The notes under the pieces are model-generated. The model did not search any database. It was not told where the DNA came from and saw only the letters and a program-made list of their open reading frames with translations. From NCBI GenBank assembly GCA_024803745.1, contig JANJXV010000013.1:54654501-54718500 (forward strand): 64,000 nucleotides of DNA. Reading direction: 5' to 3'. Shown in pieces: positions 55,430-64,000 of this stretch. Position 1 is the stretch's first letter. Each line of letters opens with the position of its first letter. Origin of the DNA: Megascapheus bottae. Its lineage: Eukaryota; Chordata; Mammalia; Rodentia; Geomyidae. The position numbers were made by a program, and so were the translations under genes.

Positions 55430-55840
55430 GTGCTCATACCTGTACTCCTAGCTACTCAAGAAACTGGTCGCTGAGGATTTTGGTTCTAAGCCAGTCTGGG
55501 TAGGAAAGTCCATGACATTTTTTTTTTTTTTTGCCAGTCCTGGGCTTGAGCTCAGGGCCTGAGCACTGTCCTTGGGCTTTTCTCCAGGCTAACACTGTGC
55601 CACTTGAGCCACAGCACCACTTCCAGCCTTTTTCTATGTATGTGGTACCAAGGAATTGAACCCGGGTCTTCGTGCATGCGAGGCAGGCACTCTACCACTA
55701 GGCCAAACTCCCAGCCCTAGTCCATGAGATTTTTATTTCCAGTTAACTACCACAAAGCCAGAAGTGGAGCTGTGGTTTATATAGTAGAACTCCAGCCTTG
55801 AGTAAAAAAAAGTCAAGGGAGTTCAAGCCTAAGTATCACT

Positions 55841-55871
<31 letters not shown>
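55430..55871 (+). repeat. Forward B1-like/ID-like SINE split by a reverse ID-like SINE
   Basis: The outer copy is 55430-55506 and 55733-55842 with a poly(A) tail to 55871. The inner reverse ID-like SINE is about 55521-55718. AGTCCATGA(C/G)ATTT flanks it (55507 and 55719), a target-site duplication with one mismatch. Confidence 0.82.
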
Positions 55872-55874
<3 letters not shown>

Positions 55875-56186
55875 TAGCTGGAAAATGCCCAGTAAAACCA
55901 CAATGAGTAATCACTCCTTGAACAGGAACACCAGCAGACGCCTATGGGCGTGGGAACTGGTCCATTTATTCTGAAAACTTAGGCAGTTTCTTCTAAAACT
56001 AAGCATGCAAATTACCATTCTGCTAAGCAGTGCACTCTTGAATATTTATCTCAACAAATGGAAACTATACTTGCACACAAAACATTTGTAAATGAATGAT
56101 CATAACAACTTTAAAAATATACTATGGCAGAGCTGAAACTCACTGGTAGTGTTGAACTAGCATTTGGAAGGACTTGCTTTTGATTC

Positions 56187-56188
<2 letters not shown>

Positions 56189-56240
<52 letters not shown>

Positions 56241-56445
56241 AACTAAGCTGGATGCCAGTTGCTCATGCCTGAAATCCTAGTTACTCAGGAGGCTGAGATG
56301 TGAAGATCTCCATTCAGACCAGCCAGTTACCCAGCAAAAAGCCTGAAGAGGAGGTATAGCCCAAGGAGGAGAATGCCAGCCTAGAGTAAAACAGCTAAGG
56401 AAGAGCATAAGGCCCTGGATTCAAGCTCCAGTATTGGCACATGCA
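56189..56445 (+). repeat. (CA)n microsatellite then B1-like/ID-like SINE
   Basis: CA repeat 56189-56236. The SINE starts GCTGGATGCCAGTTGCTCATGCC near 56249 and ends GATTCAAGCTCCAGTATTGG. An old right-arm fragment precedes the CA tract. Confidence 0.8.
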
Positions 56446-56481
56446 CAATGCACTATGCATATGCACTGTGCCTTCCAATTT

Positions 56482-57200
56482 TTTTTTTTTGTCTGCCATG
56501 GGACTTGAATTGTGGGCCTGGACATTACCCCTGAGCTCTTCAGCTCAAGGCTACCACCCTACCCCTTGAGCCACAGTGCCACTTCTGGTTTCCTGGTGAT
56601 TAATTGGAGATGAGTCTCCTGGGCTTTTCAGTACCTGGGCTGGCTTTGAACCGTGATCCTCAGATCTCAGCCTCTTGAGTAGTTAGGATTACAGGTGGGA
56701 GCCACTGCACCCAGTGTACCTCCCAAGTTCGAGTGTCATTTTTCTAAATCTGTTTCATCTTTTTTGGGGGAACTGGTGTTAACTATCGGGCTTGAAATCC
56801 AGGCCTGGGCACTGGCACTGAGCTCTTTTGCTCAAAGCTAGTACTCTATCACTTTGAGCCACAGATCCACTTCTGGTTGTTAACTGGAGGATAAGAGTCT
56901 CACAGACTTTCCTGCTGGGCTGGCTTTGAACTGAGATCCTCAGTTCTCAGCTTCTTGAGTAGCCAGGATTACAGGTGTGAGTCACCAGCAGACTTCTTTT
57001 TTTTTTTTTTTTGCCAGTTGTGGGCTTGAGCTCAGGGCCTGAGCACTGTCCTTGGACTTTCTCAAGGCTAGAGTTCTACCACTTGAGCCCAGCACCACTT
57101 CCGGATTTTTTTCTATGTATGTGGTACCGAGGAATCGAACCCCAGTCTTCCTGCATGCTAGGCAAGCACTTTACTTCTAGGCCAAACTCCTGGCCCAACA
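56482..57200 (-). repeat. Three consecutive reverse SINEs
   Basis: B1-like/ID-like at about 56482-56722 and 56762-56996, and ID-like at 56997-57200. All are in the same orientation with T-rich tails at their left ends. Confidence 0.85.
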
Positions 57201-57213
57201 GCAGGCTTCTATC

Positions 57214-57214
<1 letters not shown>

Positions 57215-57252
<38 letters not shown>
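57215..57252. repeat. (TG)n microsatellite
   Basis: Pure TG dinucleotides. Confidence 0.95.
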
Positions 57253-57254
<2 letters not shown>

Positions 57255-57740
57255 GGGTCTTGCTATGTAATCCAGGCTGGTCTGAAACTCCCAATATTCC
57301 TTGCTGTATAGCAAGTATCCTTTGTATCATTCCATTTTCATAGAGCTTTTATCTCTTTTCTTTTTAAACAAGATCTTGTTATGTTTTCCAGGCTGGTCTT
57401 GAACTCCAGGATTCAAGTGACCCTCCTGAATCAACTTCCTGAGCAGTTGACAGGCATGTGCCATCATTCCTGGCCTGTTGTCTTCTCTGCCAGATTGACT
57501 GATGAATGCTGGCCCTAATTGTGCTTGTACTGGGGTTTGAACTCAGGGCTGGGCACTTTCCCTTAGCTTTTTCTGTTCAGGCCTGAAGCCACAGCTCCAC
57601 TAGAGCCACAGCTCCACTTGTGGCTTTCTGCTTGTTAACGGGACATAAGCATCTGTGCTGCCACACATACTTGTTTTGCAGTGCTGGGGCAGAACTCAGG
57701 TTTGCACTCTGCCATGGAGCCATCCCCTCAGCCCCCAAGT
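57253..57740 (-). repeat. B1/Alu-like fragments and an old ID-like fragment
   Basis: GGGTCTTGCTATGTAATCCAGG and ACAAGATCTTGTTATGTTTTCC are reverse 7SL-type SINE starts. TTGAACTCAGGGCTGGGCAC at about 57537 begins another copy. Confidence 0.55.
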
Positions 57741-58125
57741 TTCACCTTTTATTTTTTCCATTTTCTAAAAGTAGACAAAGTAAGTTTAGTTGAAAGGGGA
57801 AGGAAAACTGAAAGTAGCAAAAACTAGTTTTTCATAGTAACCTCGAAATAGAAGCTACACAGACGTTTTCCAGTGAGTAGTTGTTCAACAACCCATGCAA
57901 GGATAATGGACCAGAGCCCAATAATTGATGCAGATGATGGCCTGGATGTATTTCTGGAGCACTGTGCTGGGGGCAGCGGGGGAGTTAATCCCCAGAGGTG
58001 GCATATGTTTAGGTTCCACTTATATAACTTTCTTGACATGACAAAATTACAGAAATGGATCGCAGATTTAGTGGTTGCCATAGATTACGAGCAGAGCAGG
58101 GGCCCACAGTGGGTGTGGTTGTTTG
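57741..58125. other. Unique sequence, nothing recognised
   Basis: Open frames of 85 and 98 codons overlap on opposite strands with no splice or family support. Confidence 0.4.
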
Positions 58126-58127
58126 GC

Positions 58128-58330
58128 CAGGTGTTGGTTGCTCATTTCTGTAATCCTAAATTATTCTAAAGGCTGAATCTAAGGTTCATGATTCAAAGCC
58201 AGCCCAGGCAAGAAAGTCCATGAGACTCTTATTTCCAATGAATCACCACCACCACCAACGAGATGCCAGAATGAAGCTGTTGCTCAAGTGGTAGAATGCC
58301 AGCCTCCAATGAAAAAGCCAAGAGCTAGCA
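58128..58330 (+). repeat. B1-like/ID-like SINE, diverged
   Basis: GCCAGGTGTTGGTTGCTCATTTC start; CCACCACCACC interruption; right arm TTGCTCAAGTGGTAGAATGC. Confidence 0.7.
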
Positions 58331-58914
58331 TCCATAGCCCCTTCGTACCACGCCTCGAGCGACCATGGCTGGCCTCTCTTTTGGTGGAAACTACAAAGAG
58401 AAATATGGATTTCAGAAGAAAAAAAAAACAGTTGAAAAGTGACACACACCATTTTCTCTCTCCCTCACCATAGATGGGGGCTGGAGGTGGTAATGAGAAG
58501 CATCCAAGAGAAGGAGATTGTACCCAGGCCTCACCCGCCCTGGAGCTGGCAGGAGATGCCCTTCCTAGACAGTGATGGGGTCCCCAATGCCACCAGGTTT
58601 CTGCTGGGGGAGGGCTGAGGGAGGAGGAGCTGACTCTGGGTGGACTTTCTCTCTTCCATGCCTCCTTTCCCTAAAGTGCCTCCTCCCATCAGAATGTTAG
58701 CTTGAAATTTTTCTTCCTTCAGTGCTTCCCCTCTCCTCGGACCTAAAGGAGAACTGGTGAGCTCAGTGCCGCTCACAGGGGGACAGCACAGGAGAGGGCT
58801 GTGGTTTCTTGGCTCCTGAGCTCAGCCCCTTCCCTCTCCCTGTAACCACACACTGGCTGGCTTTTTGGCAAAGGAAAACTAGAATTTGGGCAAATTGTAG
58901 GTTCAAAAACAAAA

Positions 58915-59133
58915 ACCACAGGCTCATGCCTGTAATCCAGGCTACTCAGAAGGCTCAGACGTGAGGATCATGATTCAAAGCCAGTCCAGGCACGAAAGTC
59001 CATGAGACTCTTATCTCCAATTAACCACCAGAACACCGGAAGTGGTGCTATGGGTCAAGGGGTAGGGCAGTAGCCTTGAGCTGAAGAGCTCAGGGACAAC
59101 GCCCAGGCCCAGAGTCCAAGCCCCAGGACCGAC

Positions 59134-59196
<63 letters not shown>

Positions 59197-59197
59197 G
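58915..59197 (+). repeat. B1-like/ID-like SINE with (GAAA)n tail
   Basis: The SINE is truncated at its start, GGCTCATGCCTGTAATCCAGG, and its tail passes into a pure GAAA tetranucleotide array of about 60 bp (59134-59197). Confidence 0.88.
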
Positions 59198-59390
59198 GAA
59201 AAACCATAGCAGTGTCCACTAGGGGGCAAGCTCACCGGTCCTGGGGGATGAAGATGCCGACACACGTGATGGCCACAAGTGATGGAAAATTAGCGACAGT
59301 ACAGGCAGAGGCCACACAGTAGAAACATCCAAGGCCCGAAGAGCAATTACTAGCAACATGAAACAGTTCAACTAAAACCAACGAAACGGG

Positions 59391-59575
59391 GCCAGGAGTT
59401 TGGCCTAATGGTAAGAGTGCTTGCCTAGGATGCATGAAGACCCGGGTTCCATTCCCCAGTACCACATATATAGAAAAATAAACTGGAAAGAACTGGAAGT
59501 GGTGGTAGAACTCCAGCCTTGAGAAAGCCCAAGGACAATGCTCAGGGGCTGAGTTCAAGGCCCAGGAGGGATTAA
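59391..59575 (+). repeat. ID-like SINE
   Basis: GGGGCCAGGAGTTTGGCCTAATGG start and GGGTTCCATTCCCCAGTACC. The right arm is shortened. Confidence 0.8.
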
Positions 59576-59669
59576 AAAATGAGAAGAAATTGTAAATATA
59601 AAAAGAATTGAAAAAAGTCCAATAACCAATGGGTCAGACGAAATATTGTATAAAATTGAAGTTTGAGAA

Positions 59670-59945
59670 GCCGAGCTCAGTGCAATCCCAGCTCTCTGAG
59701 AGGTGAAGCTTAGGAGGAGCCAAGTTCAGGGATGACTCAAGTGAAAAGTTAGTGAGACCCCATCTTAATTAATAAGCTGGGTAAGGTGGTATGAGCCTGT
59801 TGTCCCAGCTATGTGGGCCAACCCTGAGTAAAGTCAGAAAGATAAGAAGCAAAAAGGGCTGGAGGTGTGACTCCAGTAGTGGAATGCCTAGCAAACACTC
59901 TGAGTCCAAACCCCAGGACCTTCACACAAGAAAAAGAAGAAAAGA
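59670..59945 (+). repeat. Diverged B1/Alu-like SINE fragment(s)
   Basis: CCGAGCTCAGTGCAATCCCAG, GTGAGACCCCATCTTAATTA and a second fragment ending in GAAAAAGAAGAAAAG. Confidence 0.45.
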
Positions 59946-60239
59946 TGGAAAGGAGATAGGCTTTCAATTTTGAAGACTAAAACAGTGTAATGGTTGCAGT
60001 GAGACCTGGTTTTGAAGTAGGTCAAGGGAAATGAGACACGAAGAGCAGCAGCCAGGAATTCCTGAGCGGCTCTTAGAAACACAGAAGCGCTTTGCTTTAA
60101 AAGCTTTCCCGCCTAAACTGCTGCAAAAGCAGCTTTCCCCCTCTGATCCTGCCTGCATGCTCAAAATCATTTTTGTGCTCTGAAAACTGAGCAAGACTAT
60201 CTTAAAGAAAGGTACTCAGCTTGAGTACCTCTCAACATG

Positions 60240-61145
60240 AAACTTTAACAATTTTACTTATGTCGAGGATGGACCCCTGTTTCCAATCCTTAAAGGTCTT
60301 GGAGGGGGCTTGTGGCAAAACTTTATGCTTTCACTGACATCCGTGGCCAAACTGCAACAAGTAAGTCAGTCTGAAAGTCTCTCCGCCCAGTTGAGGAAAG
60401 GGTCATGGTGAGAGTGATTAAAAGTGCCTGATGTGAAAACACCTGGCGAATCTCAGCCAAACCCCAACTGCCTTTTCACCAATGTTTAACTACCCAGCAC
60501 ATCTGTTATGAGCTCTGCTGCACCATGTTTTGGTTGTGTGTTGTTTCGATCTTTCCTTCACTTTGCTTGACTAATAAATATTCTTGGTCTGCACTTCAAT
60601 GTCTCCTCACATTCTTTTCTGCAACACCATCAAGAACTTGGTACCTACCAGGTGAAGGGACCCCTTTCTTGACTTCCTCTAAAATCCTTCCCCTATAGGC
60701 ATTCCCCGTCTTCATGACAAAGGAGCACTTGACTCAAGGACGGGGCTGTAAATTCCCTGATAACAGCTCAGATTACAAGAGCAGCCTAACCAGGTGGAGT
60801 TACCAGAGTTCTCCCCCACCCTACCCCCTTGGCCTGCCTCCCTCCCTTTCCTTTATCATCAAAGCAGTGCGTCAGAAGCACTAGATGATAGGGCCGTTCA
60901 AACAGCAAAGGTGTCAGTGGTTGCCCCAGCCATCACTCAAATATGCTGAGATTTCATTGGCCACCTGTGTATGGCCCAGCCCAACCGCATGGCTGGTGGC
61001 CTATAGAAGTAGCCTGTGAGATTCGACAGGTCGCTCTCTCTCACATCTTAGAGACGGCCCTGACTGGTCAGTATGATTCTCGATGCTAGGCGTGGAATAA
61101 AACTCTGTTTAACTTCTGCTTTGGTGTCAGATGGACCCTAACACC
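60240..61145 (+). mobile_element. Possible LTR-retrotransposon fragments
   Basis: Two stretches look like LTR 3' halves: TAATAAATATTCTTGGTCTG (near 60570) followed by a C/T-rich segment, and GTGGAATAAAACTCTGTTTA (near 61095) preceded by TCGCTCTCTCTCACATC. Neither full boundaries nor coding regions could be identified. Confidence 0.35.
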
Positions 61146-61147
61146 AG

Positions 61148-61785
61148 GTGCTGGTGGCTCACGCCTGTAATCCTAGCTACTCAGGAGGCTGACATCTGAA
61201 GATTAAGGTTCAAAGTCAGCCCAGGCAGGGAAGTCCCTGAGAATTTTACTCTCCAATTAAACACTAAAAAGCCAGAAATGGTGCTGTGGCTCAAGGGGCA
61301 GAACAGTTCATAGCCAAACCATAATGTAGTATATGAAGACCTGAATTACAAGAACACAAATGCCCCCATAAAATGCATAATGGAGCTCCGGCCTGTTATC
61401 CTAAGCTTTTTGAGGGGCTGAGAATTCGAGGATGGTTCAAGGCCAGTCTTGGGGGAAAGTTCACAAGACTAGGTTTGGGTATGATGGTGTGCACATGGGA
61501 TCCAAGCTACAAGGAAGAGCTGAGATTCTGGGCCAGGTTGGGAATAAAGTGTGAGAGATCCGATATCATCAGAAAATGGCGGATTCAATGGCACATGTAT
61601 ATCATGCCAGCTATGACAGTCAGACCTTGATCTAGGCTCGAGCTCAGGCAGTAATAGAGATCCCATTTCTGAATAAGCAGTGGGGAAAAAAAAGGCTAAT
61701 AATGTGGCCCAGTGGTAGACTACCTGCCCAGCAACTGAATACAAACCCCAATACCACTGAAAAAGGGGGGAAAAAGGGAAAAGAT
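61148..61785 (+). repeat. B1-like/ID-like SINE (61148-61310) and further diverged SINE fragments
   Basis: The first is clear, GGTGCTGGTGGCTCACGCC, truncated after TGGCTCAAGGGGCAGAAC. 61375-61780 contains weak SINE-like pieces (GCTGAGAATTCGAGGATGG). Confidence 0.6.
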
Positions 61786-61789
61786 TCCC

Positions 61790-62540
61790 ATTGACATTTT
61801 AATGAAGATACCTTGTTGACAACCACAGGAGCAGCCCCTTGTCCCTGTCATCTTGTGGGAAATGAGAGGTAAAGTCACGATGACAAATCATTACAAACTG
61901 CAGATTAAGGTTTTTCTTTTGATGTGGTTCTGGAAATTGAACTCAGAGCCTCAGGCATGCGGGTAAAGCTTCTCCCACGAGCCACACCCAGCCTAAATTA
62001 GCCTATCAGAATGACTAGACAAAAACCTGATGGTGCTAAGGTGGCTTGAGATGCAGTGTGATGGAATTCTGGATTCTTCCTGCAAGGCTACAGAGGCTTT
62101 GATGACTTTTTAGAATCCCACGGGTCAGGATCCTGTTTTTTGCTTTGTTTTCTTTTATTTCTGCCAAGAAGTGTTTGGCACCATTCCAGGGCCCTATAAA
62201 ATGGACAGATAAACTGGGAAGGAAGCTGACGAGACGCATATGGACCTGTTTTGGCTTGTGACAGATGATTTTGGGGGCCAATTGTTTCCCCATCTCGTCA
62301 GCAAGAACTTAATGTTTACACGTCTGGAATTCAATGGTGGAGGCCATGCTTCAGTGACACACAGAGCAGCTGCTCAAGTCACTGTGACTCGGCAGGAGCC
62401 CCACCCCAAGGATGCAGAAGAGTGCAGAAATGAATGTCAGGCACACCGCTCGGGAAAAGTGAGACTCCACAGACTGCAGACTGGGATTCTTTCCTGCCAT
62501 TCTTCCTCTCCCCATCTCGCTCTCTCTCCTTCCCCTCCCC
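61790..62540. other. Mostly unique sequence
   Basis: No gene recognised. A short SINE-like piece lies at about 61920-62000 (GGAAATTGAACTCAGAGCC). Open frames are short and overlap on both strands. Confidence 0.4.
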
Positions 62541-62544
62541 CCTC

Positions 62545-62808
62545 TCTCTTTCTTTCTTTCTTCCTTCCTTTCTTTCTTTTTTTTTTTTTTTCCAGTCCTG
62601 GAACTTGAACTCTGGCCCTGGGCTCTGTCCCTGAGTTCTCAAGGCTAGCTCTCTACCACTTGAGCCACCATGCTACTTCTGGCTTTTTCTGATTAATTTA
62701 TTGGAGATAAGAGTCTCACAGACTTTGCTGCCTGGGCTGGCTTCAAATCACAGTCCTCCAATCTCAGCCCCCTGAAGAGCTAGGATTATAGACTTTGGCC
62801 ACTGATGC

Positions 62809-62855
<47 letters not shown>

Positions 62856-63215
62856 TTTTTTTTTTTTTTTTTGCCAGTCCTGGGCTTGAGCTCAGGGCCT
62901 GAGCACTGTCCTTGGACTTTCTCAAGGCTAGAGCTCTACCACTTGAGCCTCAGCACCACTTCCAGCTTTTTTCTATGTTTGTGGTAGCAAGGAATCGAAC
63001 CCGGGTCTTTGTGCATGCTAGGCAAGTACTCTGCCACTAGGCCAAACTCCCAGCCCTCTTTCTTTTTTCTTTCTTTCTTTCTTTCTTTCTTTCTTTTCTT
63101 TCCTTTTCTGGGCAGATCCTGAGGCTGGAACTCAGGGCCTAGGCTATTTAGCACTCTACTACTTGAGCCACATCTCAACTGATGGCAGATGCATGGCTGT
63201 CATCCCCAGTGATTC
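62545..63215 (-). repeat. Reverse SINEs embedded in (TTTC)n arrays
   Basis: TTTC/TTCC run 62548-62592, reverse B1-like/ID-like SINE to about 62803, (TTTC)n 62809-62856, reverse ID-like SINE 62862-63056, a second (TTTC)n 63057-63105, then a partial reverse SINE. Confidence 0.82.
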
Positions 63216-63420
63216 AGGGAGGCACAAGTAAGACAACCTCAGCCCTGGCCAACTATGGAATAAATCAAGGCCCTACTTTAAATAATCACTGTAAAAGGGG
63301 CCAGGGCATGGCTCCAGTGGCAGAGCACTTCCTCAGTAAGTATTAGGCCCTGAGTTCTAACGCTATTGCCACCCAAACAAACCAACCATCAAACAAACCC
63401 TAAAGAATAATAACAACAGG

Positions 63421-63624
63421 GGCCGGGAGTTTGGCCTAGTGGTTGAAGTGCTTGCCTAGCATGCATGAAGACCCAGGTTAGATTCCTCAGTACCACATAC
63501 ATAGAAAAAGCCGGAAGTGGTGCTGAGGCTCAAGTGGTAGAGCTCTAGCCTTGAGAAAGTCCAAGGACAGTGCTCAGGCCCTGAGCTCAAGCCCAGGACT
63601 GGCAAAAAAAAAAAAAAAAAAAAA
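63421..63624 (+). repeat. ID-like dimeric SINE, near full length
   Basis: GGGCCGGGAGTTTGGCCTAG to AGCCCAGGACTGGC plus a poly(A) tail of about 20. It is one of the least diverged copies in the window. Confidence 0.92.
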
Positions 63625-63799
63625 GAATAATAACAACAATCAAACCAAAATACAAACCTTGCGGGACTGTAGGAGAGGCATATGTAGAACTGTAAGACCA
63701 TATCTTTTGGCACATTGACAAAAAAAAGATTCTATTTCTGCCTCACCTGTAGCTGGTACCACTGGTGCACAACCACACACGCAGCTTCTTTTATTTATT

Positions 63800-64000
63800 T
63801 CTTTAGTCATGAGTCTGGAACTGTGCACCTGGGCACTGTCCTGAGCTCTTCAGCTCAAGGCTACCACCTACTCCTTGAACCATAGAGTCACTTCCAGTTT
63901 TCTAGTAGTTAATTGGAGATAAGAGTCTCATGGACTTTAGTGCCCAGGTTGGCTTTGAACTGTGATCCTCAGATCGCAGCCTCCTGAATAGCTAGGATTA
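63800..64000 (-). repeat. Reverse B1-like/ID-like SINE cut by the window edge
   Basis: GTCATGAGTCTGGAACTGTG to AGCCTCCTGAATAGCTAGG, continuing beyond position 64000. Confidence 0.85.

Noticed and set aside
58364..58441. 25-codon frame MAGLSFGGNYKEKYG... in possible processed-transcript context
   Set aside because: Too short to assign; lies beside a SINE right arm and an A-rich run, and I recognise no parent gene.

Overview
The window is mammalian nuclear DNA. It has spliced genes with GT-AG introns, CpG-island promoters and dense young SINEs. The gene order Tmem134(-), Aip(+), Pitpnm1(-), Cdk2ap2(-), Cabp2(-), GSTP-type gene(+) matches human 11q13.2. The commonest repeats are ID-like tRNA SINEs and B1-like/ID-like composites. 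ID-type SINEs are a rodent hallmark, and dimeric ID-like elements recall those described in Geomyoidea (pocket mice, kangaroo rats, gophers). A rodent is therefore well supported and a geomyoid rodent is an inference.

Layout. 1-4.4 kb: first four coding exons of Tmem134 (minus) with its CpG island; the 3' end lies left of the window. Its last visible intron holds a purine tract of almost 1 kb that grew from a SINE tail. 4.4-7.7 kb: SINE-rich spacer ending in a very C-rich repeat and the Aip promoter. 7.7-15.4 kb: Aip, six coding exons, 330 aa. 15.9-29.4 kb: Pitpnm1, 23 coding exons, 1,244 aa, tail-to-tail with Aip. 29.8-32.4 kb: Cdk2ap2, four exons, 127 aa, with a CpG island carrying an array of inverted CCAAT boxes. 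38.2-42.6 kb: Cabp2, seven coding exons, 216 aa, plus a possible alternative first exon. 48.0-51.1 kb: a complete glutathione S-transferase pi gene, 210 aa. Its glutathione-binding residues are intact, but the hydrophobic site, dimer-lock residue and C-terminus are altered, so it looks like a divergent paralog. 51.1-64 kb: no gene recognised; a class II ERV-like solo LTR, other LTR-like fragments, many SINEs and microsatellites.

The genes do not form one pathway. AIP is an HSP90/AHR co-chaperone, PITPNM1 a lipid-transfer protein at ER contact sites, CDK2AP2 a cell-cycle and chromatin factor, CABP2 a calcium sensor of hair cells and retina, and GSTP a detoxification enzyme. Exon boundaries were placed by hand from splice signals, reading phase and remembered human orthologs. 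All complete coding sums are multiples of three. I saw no prokaryotic-style system, CRISPR array or intact viral gene. The most notable signals are the divergent GSTP gene, the SINE-seeded purine tract with its target-site duplication, the CCAAT array at Cdk2ap2 and the alternative Cabp2 exon.
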